Numbered from the stretch's first letter, positions 42,222-54,102 are shown. The stretch: 64,000 nucleotides of DNA from Sporosarcina limicola (GCF_014873855.1 NZ_JADBEL010000016.1:1-64000), one strand, 5' to 3'. Program-made: numbers and translations. The notes: generated from the letters alone by a model not told the origin.

Positions 42222-43517
42222 TTATTTTGTTCTATCAAATTGACTTATCACATCATAGAGCTCTTCAGATTGCTTCTTCAATTCGACAGCCATCGCATCC
42301 ACCTGGTCAATGGATTGTACTTGTTCCTCTGTTGCCGCCCTAACTTCTTCAGAGCCTGCAGAAGTCTCCTCAGCGATTGCTGCGACTTCCTGTGATTGCT
42401 GTGCTGTTGTTTCAATATTCGTCAACTGATGTTCGACAAATTTTTTAATTTCAACAACAGATTCTGCCATATCATTCACCTTGGACGCCATCGCTTCGAC
42501 GTTTTCACTAGTCTCATTCGCACGCTCCGCTTCAACTGCCGCGGTTTTCACTTGTTGTTCCATTTCTTTTACTACTTTAGATACATCTTTCTGGATTGTC
42601 GCAACGAGTCCTGAAATACCTTGTACTGCCCTCGCACTTTCATCCGCCAGAATACGGACCTCTTCTGCAACGATGGCGAATCCTTTACCATGTTCACCCG
42701 CACGCGCTGCCTCAATGGAAGCATTTAGTGCGAGTAAATTGGTCTGAGCTGCAATGTTCCCTACAAATTGAACGATTTCCCCGATTTTCTGTGCATTATT
42801 ATCAAGCTGTCTAATCGTACCGAGTGACAGTTCACTTTGCATCGACATATTCCGAATGCCTTCAACAAGTGTGCGAAATACCTCTGTGGTACGGACGAGT
42901 TCCCCAAGCATCTCTTCTGAACGATGGGAAGAATCTTCAGACCGTTTACTCACTTCAACTGCAAGTAATCGGATATCTTCGATTGCTTCCGCTGTTTGTT
43001 GAATGGAGATTGCTGATTCTTCTGCACCTGAAGAAATCTGCATAATCGTTGATGCAACTGCATCCGCTTGTCTCGAAGCTTCCCCTGTTTCAGCCGACAA
43101 TTTATCGACTGTGCTTGCAGTTTTTTCAAAGTTGGTCTCGATTTGACCTACAATTGTACGCAGATTGAGGACCATATGTTGAAACGCTTCCGCCACTGAG
43201 CGAATTTCATCGGATGAATTCGGAAGCTCAATATCTGCACCGATTTCCCCATTCGCAACTTTAATAGCCGCTTGCTCCAAGTTTTGTAAGGGTCTCACCA
43301 ATATTATCCCGAATACTGCCGCCAGTACCCCTGACCAAAATATCCCCATTGTATACGTTATCACCGCAAACCAGATTGGATTGAAGTTCGGGAAAAACTG
43401 TGGCTGTAAAATATTAATAATCACTGCACTCGTCGTGTACGTGACAATAGCGAGTATCGTAACAAACAACACGAGTTTTATTTGTAATCCGAATTTCTTG
43501 GTTCTATTCCCTATCAT
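42222..43517 (-). CDS. Methyl-accepting chemotaxis protein without a large extracellular sensor
   Basis: A 431-residue receptor. Two membrane helices ([20 protein letters not shown] and [20 protein letters not shown]) are separated by only about 15 residues, so there is no periplasmic-type ligand domain. A HAMP domain (about 75-130) and a long signalling coiled coil follow, with the conserved hairpin tip region [20 protein letters not shown]. It may sense membrane or cytoplasmic signals. Its stop is near a MITE-like element. Its start overlaps the end of ywlE by four bases. Confidence 0.88.
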   Translation of the reverse strand: MIGNRTKKFGLQIKLVLFVTILAIVTYTTSAVIINILQPQFFPNFNPIWFAVITYTMGIFWSGVLAAVFGIILVRPLQNLEQAAIKVANGEIGADIELPNSSDEIRSVAEAFQHMVLNLRTIVGQIETNFEKTASTVDKLSAETGEASRQADAVASTIMQISSGAEESAISIQQTAEAIEDIRLLAVEVSKRSEDSSHRSEEMLGELVRTTEVFRTLVEGIRNMSMQSELSLGTIRQLDNNAQKIGEIVQFVGNIAAQTNLLALNASIEAARAGEHGKGFAIVAEEVRILADESARAVQGISGLVATIQKDVSKVVKEMEQQVKTAAVEAERANETSENVEAMASKVNDMAESVVEIKKFVEHQLTNIETTAQQSQEVAAIAEETSAGSEEVRAATEEQVQSIDQVDAMAVELKKQSEELYDVISQFDRTK

Positions 43518-43960
43518 TCTTTTCCCTCCACCAATTTCTGTTCAAGCACCTCGATTAGCTCTTGTAACTCATCAAATGTCCGGCGATACGTTTTGAGGTT
43601 CCCACCGAAAGGATCAAGCACATCACCCTTTGAGTCTGGTCGTACAAATTCTTTCAACGTGAACGTTTTCATTCCCACCTTGGGGTACATGTCGAGGAGA
43701 ATAGATCTATGCGCTCCTGTCATTGTTAAAATGAGGTCAGCCCACTCCAAATCCTCGCTTGAAACGGCTCTAGATATAGGTGTATGCGGCATGTCCACTT
43801 CTTGAATAAGTGTTTGCGCATTTGAAGAAATCGGTCGCCCATTCTGCGCATGAATGCCTGCTGAGCGTACTGTTACATTGTCTAGCATTTTTGAGCGCAG
43901 GATTGCCTCAGCAATAGGACTCCTGCAAGTATTCCCTGTACAAACAAAATATATATTCAT
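43514..43960 (-). CDS. ywlE: Protein-arginine phosphatase YwlE
   Basis: A 148-residue low-molecular-weight phosphatase. The P-loop CTGNTCRSP has C7, the phospho-arginine-selective T11 and R13; the acid is in DVLDPFGG. It reverses McsB arginine phosphorylation. ATG at 43960 lies after GGAAGGTGG; ATG at 43969 overlaps it. The next gene overlaps its stop. Confidence 0.92.
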   Translation of the reverse strand: MNIYFVCTGNTCRSPIAEAILRSKMLDNVTVRSAGIHAQNGRPISSNAQTLIQEVDMPHTPISRAVSSEDLEWADLILTMTGAHRSILLDMYPKVGMKTFTLKEFVRPDSKGDVLDPFGGNLKTYRRTFDELQELIEVLEQKLVEGKE

Positions 43961-44018
43961 CGCTTCCACCTTCCATATACAGAATAACTGAGTTTTACGA
44001 ATAAAGAAATAGTGAAAT

Positions 44019-44522
44019 TCAACGAAAACATGACATTACACCCATAGTTATCAAAGCAAGACCAGCAAATCGTCTAATAGTATTTCCAGCTTTTAAGCCA
44101 AGCCGACTTTTAAATAGGAGCGCCGAATAAGAAAGTACGAGGGTAAATAATCCTGAGGCTGCGATGAAAAGGGTTTTATCCAACTGGAGCATTCCAAATG
44201 AGACACTTACTGAAAAATTGTCGAGGCTTACCGCAAGTGCAATGAGGAATGGATGTAGCTGTTTCGACGCTGAATTTGTATCGCTATCTTGCAGCAACAT
44301 ATGTATACCTATCAATGCGAGTAACACCCCTGATAACAGTCCGCTCCATGCAGTAAATAAATGGGTAGACAATTCTCCTGTGATGAATCCTAGAAAAGGC
44401 AATGTCATATTGAGAAATGAAGTCCAGAGTGCCAGAATAAGTTTTCCTTTTCTTATATTCATGAATGCATAGACGACTATTACATCAATTGATGTAATAC
44501 CTGCGGCGAACAACTCCATCAA
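44019..44522 (-). CDS. mntP: Manganese efflux pump MntP-like
   Basis: A 167-residue protein with six membrane helices. Conserved acidic residues lie in the two half repeats (TSIDVIVVYAF and AVSLDNFSVSVSFG), as in MntP. The position equals ywlD of B. subtilis. Start is TTG 44522 or the adjacent ATG 44519, both after GGGAGG. A 9-bp stem lies just upstream of the ribosome site. Confidence 0.8.
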   Translation of the reverse strand: MMELFAAGITSIDVIVVYAFMNIRKGKLILALWTSFLNMTLPFLGFITGELSTHLFTAWSGLLSGVLLALIGIHMLLQDSDTNSASKQLHPFLIALAVSLDNFSVSVSFGMLQLDKTLFIAASGLFTLVLSYSALLFKSRLGLKAGNTIRRFAGLALITMGVMSCFR

Positions 44523-44538
44523 ATTAACAACCTCCCAA

Positions 44539-44567
44539 GAAACGCATCAGTCCATCTTATGCGTTTC
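44539..44567 (-). promoter_or_regulatory. Stem-loop upstream of mntP
   Basis: GAAACGCAT/ATGCGTTTC with an 11-base loop lies between ywlC and mntP, right before GGGAGG. There is only a short TTTCTT after it. It is much too small for a yybP-ykoY manganese riboswitch. It may be a weak terminator. Confidence 0.5.
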
Positions 44568-44591
44568 CCGGAGAGGTCATTCGTTTTCATT

Positions 44592-45620
44592 TCAGTCGGT
44601 GTAACGCTTGCCGTCTGCCGCTTTCATTAACCGGTTCATGACTGCGACACCGACGCCCGTCAAGTCTGTTTCGACCGCTAGAATGATGTCCGCCTTAGTC
44701 AGATCACATTGCCGGAGCGCTCGGTAAAGGTTGGCCGCCATCACTTCATTGTTATCACGTGGTCCAATAGCGAAGTACCAGTCCGCATCTATGATATCCA
44801 AATTATCCGGACCGATTATCGCGACACGCTTCCCTTCGGAATGGAATACCCTGACGGCTTCGCGGATTGCCTCTGCATCGGGTTCGATGACGAAGAGAGG
44901 AGCAATTGGCGCATAATGCATATACTTCATACCTGGAGATCGGGGTGCTTTTTCACTTATATCCGCACCTGCCGCATTTACCGGACCGACAATCTTTTCA
45001 ATCATCTCCCGTGTCGTACCCCCTGGCCGCAATATGGTCGGCGGATTCGTAGTCATATCAAGTACCGTGGATTCCACCCCGATACCTGTTTTTCCACAAT
45101 CTAGAATAAGAGGTATGAGTCCTTTCAAATCATCGTGGACATGAGAAGCCTCCGTGGGACTTGGTTTCCCGCTACGATTGGCGCTCGGGGCAGCGAGGGG
45201 TCCGTCGAGTGCACGAAGAAGTTCGAGAGCAACGAGATGATTCGGCATGCGAAGACCAACCGTTTCAACACCAGGTGTAACATTTGGTGCGATGATACCT
45301 GGAATCTTTTCAAAGACAAGTGTTAACGGCCCTGGCCAGAATGCGTCAATCAGCTCTTGTCCTTCTTCTGTTATGCCTGTCGCGTATTTTGTGACATCCT
45401 CTTTCTTGCCAATATGTACGATTAGCGGATTGTCAGACGGTCTTCCTTTAGCTTCAAAGATTTTTTGGACGGCTTGTTCATCCGTCGCAAGTGCACCGAG
45501 GCCATAGACCGTCTCCGTAGGAAAAGCGACGACACCACCATTCTTTAAAATATCCACAGCCTGTTTATATTTTTTTTCGTTATCCATAATGTTATCCACT
45601 AAAATTAGTTGCGTTTCCAT
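44592..45620 (-). CDS. ywlC: L-threonylcarbamoyladenylate synthase (Sua5/YwlC)
   Basis: A 342-residue enzyme for the first step of t6A tRNA modification. The YrdC domain (about 20-205) has KxR-type GRPSDNPLIVHI, PTETVYGLG and SANRSGKPSPT. A C-terminal Sua5 domain follows. AAGGGATTTAACC lies before the ATG. Confidence 0.94.
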   Translation of the reverse strand: METQLILVDNIMDNEKKYKQAVDILKNGGVVAFPTETVYGLGALATDEQAVQKIFEAKGRPSDNPLIVHIGKKEDVTKYATGITEEGQELIDAFWPGPLTLVFEKIPGIIAPNVTPGVETVGLRMPNHLVALELLRALDGPLAAPSANRSGKPSPTEASHVHDDLKGLIPLILDCGKTGIGVESTVLDMTTNPPTILRPGGTTREMIEKIVGPVNAAGADISEKAPRSPGMKYMHYAPIAPLFVIEPDAEAIREAVRVFHSEGKRVAIIGPDNLDIIDADWYFAIGPRDNNEVMAANLYRALRQCDLTKADIILAVETDLTGVGVAVMNRLMKAADGKRYTD

Positions 45621-45680
45621 AGGTTAAATCCCTTCTTATACACAGAATTTCATATTTATCCACAAAAAATGTGGATAAGC

Positions 45681-46241
45681 CTATTCAAATAACCCTTTTA
45701 TCCACTCCCAAATGAAGAATGTCACTTTTTCTTCCTTGCCCTCTTCTTCATCATCCGGATAACAGATTTTCGGGAATACTGCACACCACCAGTTATCTCC
45801 ACGTCCGCTACCAATTGTCAAAATATACGCGTCGTAAGTCGCTTGCGGGTGAATGAAAAGCCCGGAGCGTTTAGGCGGAAATAAGGCTTCCTTTCGTTCA
45901 AGGGAGACCGTTCTACCATTCGACATTGAACTTGCCACATCAAGGATTGTGCTTTCAAGTACAGCTAAGTTATCCCCAAGTTCCTTTTTCGACTGGGATG
46001 TATTGACTGCTTTTTCGATGAGAGGCTGAATCTTGCGCTGAATTTCCATTTTGATTTGTTGATCGACAGGGGCATCTGAATGGGCAAGAAGTCGAAAACG
46101 AATCGCATCTTCTTGAGCTGGCCCCGCTGTGAATAGCATAATAATAGACTGAATGATAATTAGCATGATAATTAGTTCGATATAGGGTACCACTTTTTCA
46201 AATCGTGTTTTAGTCCTCTTTATCTCGTAGTCTGGTAGCAT
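45681..46241 (-). CDS. spoIIR: Stage II sporulation protein R
   Basis: A 186-residue forespore signal that triggers SpoIIGA processing of pro-sigma-E. One N-terminal hydrophobic helix (LIIMLIIIQSIIMLF) precedes IRFRLLAHSDAPVDQQIK and the diagnostic GDNWWCAVFPKICYPD. ATG at 46241 follows GGAGGGG. A stem CTACTCTG/CAGAGTAG (46254-46278) ends just before that site. It is somewhat shorter than the B. subtilis protein. Confidence 0.9.
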   Translation of the reverse strand: MLPDYEIKRTKTRFEKVVPYIELIIMLIIIQSIIMLFTAGPAQEDAIRFRLLAHSDAPVDQQIKMEIQRKIQPLIEKAVNTSQSKKELGDNLAVLESTILDVASSMSNGRTVSLERKEALFPPKRSGLFIHPQATYDAYILTIGSGRGDNWWCAVFPKICYPDDEEEGKEEKVTFFIWEWIKGLFE

Positions 46242-46285
46242 TACTATCCCCTCCTACTCTGCATTGTTACCAGAGTAGGGGAAAG

Positions 46286-47140
46286 TTATTCATAAATCTT
46301 GCAATATATCATTCTGTCTTTACCATTTATATCTTTTACCGTTTCAACAGTCGCCTGAGGAAATGCTTCTTGGAATAGTTTATGCACAGCCTGACCCTGT
46401 AGGTAACCGATTTCGACTCCTATTAGTGATGGTCTGTTCATAAGTAGTGGTAGCGTTTCTGCAAGTTTTCTATAAAAGAAAAGCCCGTCTTCATCTGCGA
46501 ATAAAGCACTATGTGGTTCATGATCAAGAACAGTCGCCGACATCTGTACCGCTTCTTCATGCGCAATATACGGTGGATTTGAAAGAATGACGTCCCATTT
46601 TTCGTTCGCAATCGGCGCAGCTAGATCCCCTTGCCGAAAATGGATATCGGCTTCATTAGTCTCTGCATTTTGCATCGCAACACAGAGCGCATCTTTACTT
46701 ATATCCGTCGCTGTGACGTTTGCTTCAGGCCATTCTTTTTTGAATGAAACCGCGATAGCACCACTACCTGTTCCGATATCTGCCACTCGAATTGCTTTAT
46801 TGTGAAAAAGGTTTCGACTACGTTCAATTGCACCATAGACGAGTTCTTCTGTTTCTGGACGAGGAATGAGGACATTTTCATCAACCTTGAATGGATATCC
46901 GTAAAAGTATTCGATGCCGATGACATATTGGACAGGCTTTCCTTCAAGTAGTTCGCCCGTTTTATTCCAAAAGGCTTTACGTTGTTCGTCAGTAAGCGGT
47001 TCACGTAAATCGGCGAGTAAAGAGGCACGATTTTTGTTTGTGATGAATTCCATCAAGATAGGCGCCATATTCGCTTCGAGTCCTTTTTCTTCTAATAAAG
47101 AAGAAGCCCGCTGGAGAGCTTCATAGATTTTTTCAATCAT
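46286..47140 (-). CDS. prmC: Peptide chain release factor methyltransferase PrmC
   Basis: A 284-residue SAM-dependent enzyme methylating the GGQ glutamine of release factors. It has an N-terminal helical domain, then [13 protein letters not shown] (SAM loop) and the catalytic [14 protein letters not shown] at 47140 overlaps the prfA stop by eight bases (ATGATTGA), so coupling with its own substrate gene is likely. ATG at 47203 is rejected because it lies deep within prfA. Confidence 0.94.
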   Translation of the reverse strand: MIEKIYEALQRASSLLEEKGLEANMAPILMEFITNKNRASLLADLREPLTDEQRKAFWNKTGELLEGKPVQYVIGIEYFYGYPFKVDENVLIPRPETEELVYGAIERSRNLFHNKAIRVADIGTGSGAIAVSFKKEWPEANVTATDISKDALCVAMQNAETNEADIHFRQGDLAAPIANEKWDVILSNPPYIAHEEAVQMSATVLDHEPHSALFADEDGLFFYRKLAETLPLLMNRPSLIGVEIGYLQGQAVHKLFQEAFPQATVETVKDINGKDRMIYCKIYE

Positions 47141-48209
47141 TGCGATCGAGGCTTTCGAGTCGATAGGCTTGTTCTTCCAGGATGAGTGCGTCAATGACTT
47201 CATCCATTTTCCCTTCGATGATCTGGTCGAGTTTCTGGATGGTTAGGCCAATACGGTGGTCAGTTACCCGGTTTTGCGGAAAATTATATGTGCGAATCCG
47301 TTCAGAACGATCACCTGTACCGACTGCTGATTTCCGTTTTTCATCGTATTTAGCTTGTGCTTCCCGGGTGATTTTATCGGAAATACGGGCCCTTAGTACT
47401 TTCATCGCTTTTTCTTTGTTTTTGATTTGCGATTTTTCATCCTGACATGAAACTGTGATACCTGTTGGTAAGTGGAACAAACGAACGGCAGACATTGTTG
47501 TATTAACAGATTGACCACCTGGACCTGATGAACAGAATGTATCGGTCCGGATATCTTTTTCATGGATGATGATTTCGACTTCTTCTGCTTCCGGAAGACA
47601 TGCGACGGTCGCGGTCGATGTATGGGTCCGTCCGCCTGATTCCGTTTCTGGCACACGTTGCACACGATGCGCGCCATTTTCGAATTTCAACTTGGAGTAG
47701 GCCCCCTTGCCATTGATAAGGAAAATGATTTCCTTGAAACCGCCGAGTTCGGTTGGGGATGAATCCATTACTTCGACTTTCCAGTTATTCGTTTCCGCGT
47801 AACGGCTATACATGCGGAACAAACTTCCAGCGAATAACGCCGCCTCATCACCTCCTGCCGCACCTCGAATTTCCATGATAACGTTTTTATTGTCGTTCGG
47901 ATCTTTCGGTACGAGCAATAATTTCAGCCGTACTTCCAGTGTTTCGATTTGTTCTTCAAGCTCGGACATTTCCATTTTCACGAGTTCTTTCATGTCATCG
48001 TCAAGCGGGTCGTTCAACATTTCTTTTGCATTGTCATAGTGTAAACGACCATTTTTGTATTCACGATACGTTTCAACCGTATCTTGTAGGTTAGATTGCT
48101 CTTTCGAATAGTCGCGAAGTTTGGTAATATCGCTCACGACATCAGGGTCACTTAGCAATTCATTTAAATGGTCGTATCGGTCTTCGACGACTTGAAGCCT
48201 TTCAAACAT
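47133..48209 (-). CDS. prfA: Peptide chain release factor 1
   Basis: A 358-residue factor terminating at UAA/UAG. The GGQ loop is [20 protein letters not shown] at 48209 lies after GAGGTG; ATG at 48248 is upstream of that site. Confidence 0.96.
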   Translation of the reverse strand: MFERLQVVEDRYDHLNELLSDPDVVSDITKLRDYSKEQSNLQDTVETYREYKNGRLHYDNAKEMLNDPLDDDMKELVKMEMSELEEQIETLEVRLKLLLVPKDPNDNKNVIMEIRGAAGGDEAALFAGSLFRMYSRYAETNNWKVEVMDSSPTELGGFKEIIFLINGKGAYSKLKFENGAHRVQRVPETESGGRTHTSTATVACLPEAEEVEIIIHEKDIRTDTFCSSGPGGQSVNTTMSAVRLFHLPTGITVSCQDEKSQIKNKEKAMKVLRARISDKITREAQAKYDEKRKSAVGTGDRSERIRTYNFPQNRVTDHRIGLTIQKLDQIIEGKMDEVIDALILEEQAYRLESLDRND

Positions 48210-48318
48210 AGTGTACACCTCATTTTCAGGACTGTTTTGTACGTTCATTGTACGGGATACGGCTGGTTAAATACAGTTTTTTCTCCGCGGATGGCGAGTT
48301 GACAACGTGTCATCGCGA

Positions 48319-48349
48319 TAAAACCCGTCCAGATTCTTCGGACGGGCCA
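48319..48349 (-). terminator. Terminator of tdk
   Basis: CCCGTCCG-AAGAATCT-GGACGGG followed by TTTT on the minus strand, 10 bp after the tdk stop. Confidence 0.8.
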
Positions 48350-48356
48350 TTCAACT

Positions 48357-48953
48357 TTATTCTTTTACGGCTGATATGCCTTTTGGTACTTCGTGATGCT
48401 GGCGGCATCTTGGTTCGTATGCCTCTGAGGCTCCAACAAGGATGATTGGATCGTTATAGCCTGCTGGTGTGCCGTTGATGAGTCGTTGCGTCCTGCTTGA
48501 TGGGGAGCCGCATACTGTACAGACGGCTTGTAGCTTTGTGACATGTTCAGCAACTGCCATTAGCTGAGGCATCGGTCCGAATGGTTCCCCGCGGAAATCC
48601 TGGTCAAGTCCGGCGACGATGACGCGGAATCCCCGGTCTGCTAATTCCATTGCTGCATCGACAATTCCTTCATCAAAAAATTGAGCTTCGTCGATTGCGA
48701 TGACATCATAGTTATCTGAAATGAATTCTTTAATGTGAGTTGAACTAGCGATTGGATTGGCGATGATCGTTGTTCCATTATGGCTAACGACCGCCTCTTC
48801 ACTATAACGGTCATCGATTTCTGGTTTGAATACTGCGATTTTTTGTTTCGCAAATTGGGCCCGGCGTATTCGACGTATCAATTCCTCCGATTTCCCTGAA
48901 AACATACTACCGCAAATAACTTCAATCCAGCCGCCTTGCATTGTTACGTACAT
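48357..48953 (-). CDS. tdk: Thymidine kinase
   Basis: A 198-residue type II thymidine kinase. Walker A is [11 protein letters not shown]; the base is in IDEAQFF; the structural zinc ligands are CTVCG and CRQHH-type residues. ATG at 48953 follows AAGGGGAATTGGC; ATG at 48974 is weaker. Confidence 0.95.
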   Translation of the reverse strand: MYVTMQGGWIEVICGSMFSGKSEELIRRIRRAQFAKQKIAVFKPEIDDRYSEEAVVSHNGTTIIANPIASSTHIKEFISDNYDVIAIDEAQFFDEGIVDAAMELADRGFRVIVAGLDQDFRGEPFGPMPQLMAVAEHVTKLQAVCTVCGSPSSRTQRLINGTPAGYNDPIILVGASEAYEPRCRQHHEVPKGISAVKE

Positions 48954-49083
48954 GCCAATTCCCCTTTCGCCCAATTATGATCATATATAGATTCTCTCTA
49001 TGTTCATTGGAATTTCTATCATACCCGAAGCCGCACCGAAATTAACGTCTTTTTTTCGTGCACTGCTATTTTATACAGATTAC

Positions 49084-49126
49084 AAAAAGAAATACCCGTT
49101 AGGCGCATATGCACCTGACGGGTATT
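49084..49126 (-). terminator. Terminator of rpmE
   Basis: AATACCCGT-AGG / CCT-ACGGGTATT stem around CGCATATGCA, followed by TTCTTTTTG on the minus strand. Confidence 0.85.
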
Positions 49127-49135
49127 GCGAAAGCC

Positions 49136-49357
49136 TTATGCTTGGTCGCTAAGTTCTTCTTTAAGGCCATATTTTTTGTTGAAGCGGTCGACGCGGCCGT
49201 CCGCTGCAGCAAATTTCTGACGTCCAGTGTAGAATGGGTGACATTCTGAGCAAAGCTCAATTCGGATGTCCCCTTTTACAGAACCTGTTTCAAACGTGTT
49301 TCCACATGAACAAATAACAGTTGCTAATTTATAAGCTGGATGAATTCCTGCTTTCAT
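49136..49357 (-). CDS. rpmE: Ribosomal protein L31, zinc-binding type
   Basis: A 73-residue protein starting [14 protein letters not shown]. The zinc ligands CSCG and [14 protein letters not shown] are intact, so this is the Zn form and not YtiA. The start is ATG at 49357; the TTG directly before it is the alternative. GGAGAGAG precedes. The C-terminus (EELSDQA) is a few residues longer than in B. subtilis. Confidence 0.95.
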   Translation of the reverse strand: MKAGIHPAYKLATVICSCGNTFETGSVKGDIRIELCSECHPFYTGRQKFAAADGRVDRFNKKYGLKEELSDQA

Positions 49358-49557
49358 CAATCTCTCTCCTCTCGCCCTGGACCATCTGGAACAGAGTTAT
49401 ATTATAGGGGTATTGCAAGACTGATGCCTTACACGGTCCGTATTTATCAACCGTATATGCAGCAGATGGCAGTTACCATACTTAAAGTATTATAACAAAT
49501 TTGCTTTTCCCATGCAACTATTTTTATTGTCTATTTGGCGAAATTAACCCCAATCCC

Positions 49558-50847
49558 TTATAACAATCCCTTGCCATTACGATGGGCTTTCATTTCCTCA
49601 TTGAGCTTATTAAAGAACTCTTCATTCGTTTTTGTCTGGCCCAGTTTTTTCATGAAACGTTCTGTAAAATCATGCGCACTGGAAAACGTTTTCCTGATTG
49701 CCCATAATCTATCCAGTTGGTCAGTTGGGATAAGCAACTCTTCTTTCCGTGTTCCTGAACGACGGATATCAAGTGCAGGAAAGATTCGACGCTCAGCCAG
49801 ACTTCTGTCAAGATGAAGTTCCATGTTTCCTGTTCCTTTGAACTCTTCATAAATGACTTCGTCCATCCGGGAACCCGTATCTATCAATGCAGTCGCAAGA
49901 ATCGTGAGACTACCGCCTTCTTCAAGATTACGTGCCGCACCAAAGAACCGTTTCGGACGATGGAATGCAGCCGGGTCGATCCCACCTGACAGTGTACGTC
50001 CACTCGGTGGAATGACAAGATTGTAAGCACGGGCAAGTCGTGTGATGGAGTCCATAAGGATGATAACATCCCGTTTGTGTTCCACAAGTCGCATCGCTCT
50101 TTCTAAGACAAGTTCAGCCACTTTGACATGATTCTCCGGTACTTCATCGAATGTCGAACTAACAACGTCAGCTTTAACTGAACGTTCGATATCCGTCACT
50201 TCTTCCGGTCTTTCATCAATAAGGAGAACAATCAATTCCGCTTCCGGATGATTAATGGAAATAGCGTTCGCAATTTCCTTAAGCAACATTGTTTTCCCTG
50301 CTTTTGGGGGTGCGACAACTAAACCACGCTGCCCGAAACCGACTGGCGAGACGAGATCCATAATACGTGCTGATAGTTTCGATGGATCTGTTATCGTTTC
50401 AAGCTTGATATGACGATCTGGATAAAGCGGTGTGAGCGCTGGGAAGTGGACACGTTCACGTGCGACTTCTGGATCTTCTCCATTGACCGCTTCTACCTGA
50501 AGGAGTCCATAATAACGTTCCGACTCTTTGGGAGGCCGAACTTTGCCTGACACTTTGTCCCCGTTTCGGAGGTCGAAGCGACGGATTTGCGAGGCGGAAA
50601 TATAGATATCTTCCGAACTCGGAGAATAATTGATTGGGCGAAGGAAGCCGTATCCTTCCGATTGGATGATTTCAAGTACGCCTTCCAAGAAGAAAAAACC
50701 TTCCTGTTCGGCCCTTATTTTCAGGATTGCAAAGATTAATTCTCTTTTTGTTAGTTTTCCATAGTAGGCAATTTTGTACTGTTTCGCGAGGGCATATAAC
50801 TCTTTTAGTGTCATATTTTCCAGCGCCGACAATGTCATTATCGTCAT
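49558..50847 (-). CDS. rho: Transcription termination factor Rho
   Basis: A 429-residue RNA helicase. N-terminal Rho_N ([13 protein letters not shown]), the cold-shock RNA domain ([20 protein letters not shown]) and the RecA-like ATPase with [15 protein letters not shown] and [17 protein letters not shown] are present. ATG at 50847 or 50838 could start translation. Confidence 0.95.
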   Translation of the reverse strand: MTIMTLSALENMTLKELYALAKQYKIAYYGKLTKRELIFAILKIRAEQEGFFFLEGVLEIIQSEGYGFLRPINYSPSSEDIYISASQIRRFDLRNGDKVSGKVRPPKESERYYGLLQVEAVNGEDPEVARERVHFPALTPLYPDRHIKLETITDPSKLSARIMDLVSPVGFGQRGLVVAPPKAGKTMLLKEIANAISINHPEAELIVLLIDERPEEVTDIERSVKADVVSSTFDEVPENHVKVAELVLERAMRLVEHKRDVIILMDSITRLARAYNLVIPPSGRTLSGGIDPAAFHRPKRFFGAARNLEEGGSLTILATALIDTGSRMDEVIYEEFKGTGNMELHLDRSLAERRIFPALDIRRSGTRKEELLIPTDQLDRLWAIRKTFSSAHDFTERFMKKLGQTKTNEEFFNKLNEEMKAHRNGKGLL

Positions 50848-50974
50848 TTCTTGGCACCACTCTTTACGTTAATGGGTTTTTTACAGAGGTTTTCTCATCA
50901 TTCGATAAGGGTTTACAAGTAGTTCCTGTGCAAGGGAAGATGCCCGACTTACAGCCGCCGGGCGATGAGGTCAT

Positions 50975-51940
50975 TCAATCTTGCATAACGAGCAGAGGTT
51001 TTTTCTTCATGCTATGTCGGCCTTCCACAAACCGGATTGTTCCCGACTTTGAACGCATAACAAGTGAATGTGTCTCACTAAAACCGTCTTTGAATTGTAC
51101 GCCTCGGAGTAGTTCTCCATCCGTTACGCCAGTTGCAGCAAAAATCGCATCGTCACCTTTTACGAGGTCATCCATATAGAGCACCTTGCTTACATCGATG
51201 CCCATTTTTTTGCATCGCTCGGCTTCCGCTTCATTGGAAGGGACAAGACGACCTTGGATTTCGCCGCCAAGACATTTCAATCCGACCGCAGCAATAACGC
51301 CTTCCGGTGCTCCACCAAGTCCAAACAGAATATCGACGCCTGTTTCGTCGAATGCAGTATTAATGGCTGCCGCCACGTCTCCATCATTTATAAGTTTGAT
51401 ACGTGCACCAGCAGCGCGAATTTCTTCGATGATTGCAGAATGGCGCTCCCTATTCAATACGGTCGCAACGACGTCTCCGATATCTTTGTTTTTAGCTTTG
51501 GCGACAGCATAAAGGTTATCTGTCACAGACGCATCGATATCGATTTTTCCGACCGCTTCTGGACCGACCGCAATTTTGTCCATATACATATCCGGTGCAT
51601 TTAGAAGATTGCCTTTATCTGCGATCGCAATGACTGCTAGTGCATTCCAGCCCCCTGCCGCAACGATATTCGTTCCTTCAAGAGGGTCGACCGCAACATC
51701 CACTTCCGGGCCATAGCCCGTTCCAAGCGCTTCGCCGATGTAGAGCATAGGTGCCTCGTCCATTTCCCCTTCACCAATTACAACAATTCCTTGCATCGGG
51801 ATTGTGTCAAATACGGTACGCATCGCTGTTGTTGCAGCGTCGTCCGCTTCATTTTTTAATCCGCGTCCCATCCAACGTGAAGCCGATACAGCTGCCGCCT
51901 CTGTGACACGAACTAATTCCATTGATAAACTTCGTTCCAT
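50975..51940 (-). CDS. glpX: Class II fructose-1,6-bisphosphatase
   Basis: A 321-residue gluconeogenic phosphatase. [16 protein letters not shown] and AVDPLEGTN hold the metal ligands. Length equals YwjI/GlpX. It lies in the conserved murA-glpX-rho row. AGGAACAC-type site lies before the ATG. Confidence 0.94.
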   Translation of the reverse strand: MERSLSMELVRVTEAAAVSASRWMGRGLKNEADDAATTAMRTVFDTIPMQGIVVIGEGEMDEAPMLYIGEALGTGYGPEVDVAVDPLEGTNIVAAGGWNALAVIAIADKGNLLNAPDMYMDKIAVGPEAVGKIDIDASVTDNLYAVAKAKNKDIGDVVATVLNRERHSAIIEEIRAAGARIKLINDGDVAAAINTAFDETGVDILFGLGGAPEGVIAAVGLKCLGGEIQGRLVPSNEAEAERCKKMGIDVSKVLYMDDLVKGDDAIFAATGVTDGELLRGVQFKDGFSETHSLVMRSKSGTIRFVEGRHSMKKKPLLVMQD

Positions 51941-52002
51941 TTGTGTTCCTCCCGTTTTACGAGTAAGCCCGTAGGATTTGCTACTTTTACAATTATATCA
52001 TA

Positions 52003-52066
52003 GGGGCTGTTCAAAAAGTCTGGACTTGTACAGGTATATACAGACTTCCACCCTTTTTGAACTCTA
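52003..52066 (-). terminator. Hairpin between murA copy 2 and glpX
   Basis: GTTCAAAAAG (52009-52018) pairs with CTTTTTGAAC (52053-52062), with an inner GTCTG/CAGAC stem. On the minus strand the second arm is T-rich, so it may terminate murA transcription. GGGGCTGTTCAAAAAG also resembles ends of small Bacillales mobile elements. Confidence 0.55.
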
Positions 52067-52093
52067 TATCCCAGTCATAACCAATACTTTTGG

Positions 52094-53371
52094 TTATTCA
52101 TTGACTACAGCCTCTTCCGGAATTGTCACTTTTTGAATATCAGCACCAATTCCACGAAGTTTTTCGATGAGTGAACTATAGCCCCGCTCAATATGTTGGA
52201 TTTCCTGAACTTCTGTCACTCCGTCAGCAATAAGCCCCGCAATGACCAGTGCTGCCCCTGCACGTAAATCCGATGCACGCACTGTAGCCGCCTGAAGTGG
52301 TGTCGATCCAGCTAGGATTGCAGAACGTCCTTCGACTCGTGCATCAGCATTCATCCTACGAAGTTCGTCAATCTGTTTGAATCTAGCCGGATAAATCGTA
52401 TCTGTAATGACTGAAGAACCGGTTGCTTGTGTAAGCAAAACGGAAAATGGTTGCTGAAGATCCGTCGGAAAACCTGGATAGACAAGTGTTTTCACATCGA
52501 CAGCTTGTAGATTTCTTGACTTTGGAATGAAGATCTGCTCTTCCCCTTCGACGATGTCGATGCCCATTTCCCGCAGTTTCGCCGTAAGTGCCTCGACATG
52601 GAATGGAATGACATTATCGATTGTAATGCCGTCGCCCGCAACAGCCGCCATAATCATGAACGTACCCGCTTCGATTCTATCTGGAATAATTGTATGCTTT
52701 GTTCCATGCAATTTATCCACACCTTCGATTCGAATGACATTCGTTCCTGCCCCTTTGATTTCAGCACCCATATTAGATAGCAACGTGGCGACATCGATGA
52801 TTTCAGGCTCTTTTGCTGCATTTTCGATTGTCGTTCTCCCTTTTGCAAGTACCGCCGCCAACATAATATTGATTGTTGCACCAACACTCGCAACGTCTAA
52901 GTAGATTTTCGCGCCACGCAGTTCTTCCGCTCGCAAATAGATGGCTCCATGTTCGTTCGTCACTTTTGCACCAAGCGCCTCAAAACCTTTTATATGTTGA
53001 TCAATCGGCCTTGGCCCTAGGTGGCATCCGCCTGGAAGTCCAATAACTGCGTTTTTAAACCGTCCAAGGATTGCACCCATCATATAGTAGGAAGCACGTA
53101 GTTTCTTAACATTCCCGTTTGGAAGAGGCATAGCAATCATTTCTGTCGGATCGATAATCATTTTCCCAGCGTTAAAATCGACTTTACCCCCGATATCTTC
53201 AAGTAACGCCTGAAGAGTCAAGACATCTGAAATTTCTGGAAGTCCTTCAATCGTTACGGGAGAATCAGCTAGTATAGAAGCCGGGATAAGGGCGACTGCA
53301 CTATTTTTTGCTCCACTTACTTTAATTGTCCCTTTTAATGGTTTTCCACCTGTTATTTTATAAACATCCAT
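52094..53371 (-). CDS. murA: UDP-N-acetylglucosamine 1-carboxyvinyltransferase, copy 2 (MurAB/MurZ type)
   Basis: A 425-residue second MurA. The catalytic Cys is in [18 protein letters not shown] at 53371 (MDVYKITGG) lies after AAAGGAG. Context (tal upstream, glpX and rho downstream) equals murAB of B. subtilis, the accessory enzyme. Low-GC Gram-positives commonly keep both copies. Confidence 0.94.
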   Translation of the reverse strand: MDVYKITGGKPLKGTIKVSGAKNSAVALIPASILADSPVTIEGLPEISDVLTLQALLEDIGGKVDFNAGKMIIDPTEMIAMPLPNGNVKKLRASYYMMGAILGRFKNAVIGLPGGCHLGPRPIDQHIKGFEALGAKVTNEHGAIYLRAEELRGAKIYLDVASVGATINIMLAAVLAKGRTTIENAAKEPEIIDVATLLSNMGAEIKGAGTNVIRIEGVDKLHGTKHTIIPDRIEAGTFMIMAAVAGDGITIDNVIPFHVEALTAKLREMGIDIVEGEEQIFIPKSRNLQAVDVKTLVYPGFPTDLQQPFSVLLTQATGSSVITDTIYPARFKQIDELRRMNADARVEGRSAILAGSTPLQAATVRASDLRAGAALVIAGLIADGVTEVQEIQHIERGYSSLIEKLRGIGADIQKVTIPEEAVVNE

Positions 53372-53390
53372 ACTATTCTCCTTTGATACA

Positions 53391-54038
53391 TCACTTGTTC
53401 TTTCTAGTTTCCCAATCCGCAAGAAATGCTTCAATTCCTTTGTCTGTTAACGGATGGTTAAACAGTTGTTTCAACACGTTGAATGGTGTTGTTGCAATAT
53501 GCGCCCCATGAAGTGCCGCATCCGTAATATGCTGCGGACTACGAATGGAGGCGGCGATAATCTCTGTTTTAAGTTCATGGATTGTGAAAATATCCGCGAT
53601 TGTTCCAATAAGTGACATACCGTCTTGCCCGATATCATCAAGTCGTCCGAGGAATGGGGATACGTAAGTAGCGCCTGCACGCGCGGCTAGGAGTGCTTGG
53701 TTTGCGCTGAAGATGAGTGTTACATTCGTTTTGATGCCCTCTTTAGAGAACACTGAACAAGCTTTCAAACCTTCTGGTGTCATTGGTAATTTCACCGTGA
53801 TGTTTGGAGCAATTTTAGCAAGTTCGCGTCCTTCCTTGATCATTCCTTCCGCATCGAGTGCGATGACTTCCGCACTAATAGAACCAGGGACAAGCGCAGA
53901 AATTTCACGCAATCTATCATGAAACGGTACGTCTTCCTTTGCGACGAGTGATGGATTTGTCGTAACTCCAGACAAAATTCCCCAGCTATGTGCTTCCTTA
54001 ATTTCTTCGAAGTTTGCCGTATCAATGAAAAATTTCAT
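53391..54038 (-). CDS. tal: Transaldolase, short TalC type
   Basis: A 215-residue transaldolase of the small subfamily. The start [14 protein letters not shown], the [13 protein letters not shown] loop and the Schiff-base lysine in [12 protein letters not shown] are present. It transfers a dihydroxyacetone unit in the pentose phosphate pathway. Equivalent to ywjH. AAGGAGGAATAA lies before the ATG. Confidence 0.93.
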   Translation of the reverse strand: MKFFIDTANFEEIKEAHSWGILSGVTTNPSLVAKEDVPFHDRLREISALVPGSISAEVIALDAEGMIKEGRELAKIAPNITVKLPMTPEGLKACSVFSKEGIKTNVTLIFSANQALLAARAGATYVSPFLGRLDDIGQDGMSLIGTIADIFTIHELKTEIIAASIRSPQHITDAALHGAHIATTPFNVLKQLFNHPLTDKGIEAFLADWETRKNK

Positions 54039-54065
54039 TTATTATTCCTCCTTATATAATGGAAA

Positions 54066-54102
54066 AGAAGGAGAATGCATCATCAAAAAGATGCTTCTCC
54101 TT
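54066..54102 (-). terminator. Terminator of fba
   Basis: AAGGAGAA-GCATC / GATGC-TTCTCCTT stem followed by CTTTTC on the minus strand, 13 bp beyond the fba stop. Confidence 0.7.

Noticed and set aside
44523-44591. Manganese riboswitch before mntP
   Set aside because: The gap is only about 70 bp with one small stem, too short for the yybP-ykoY fold.
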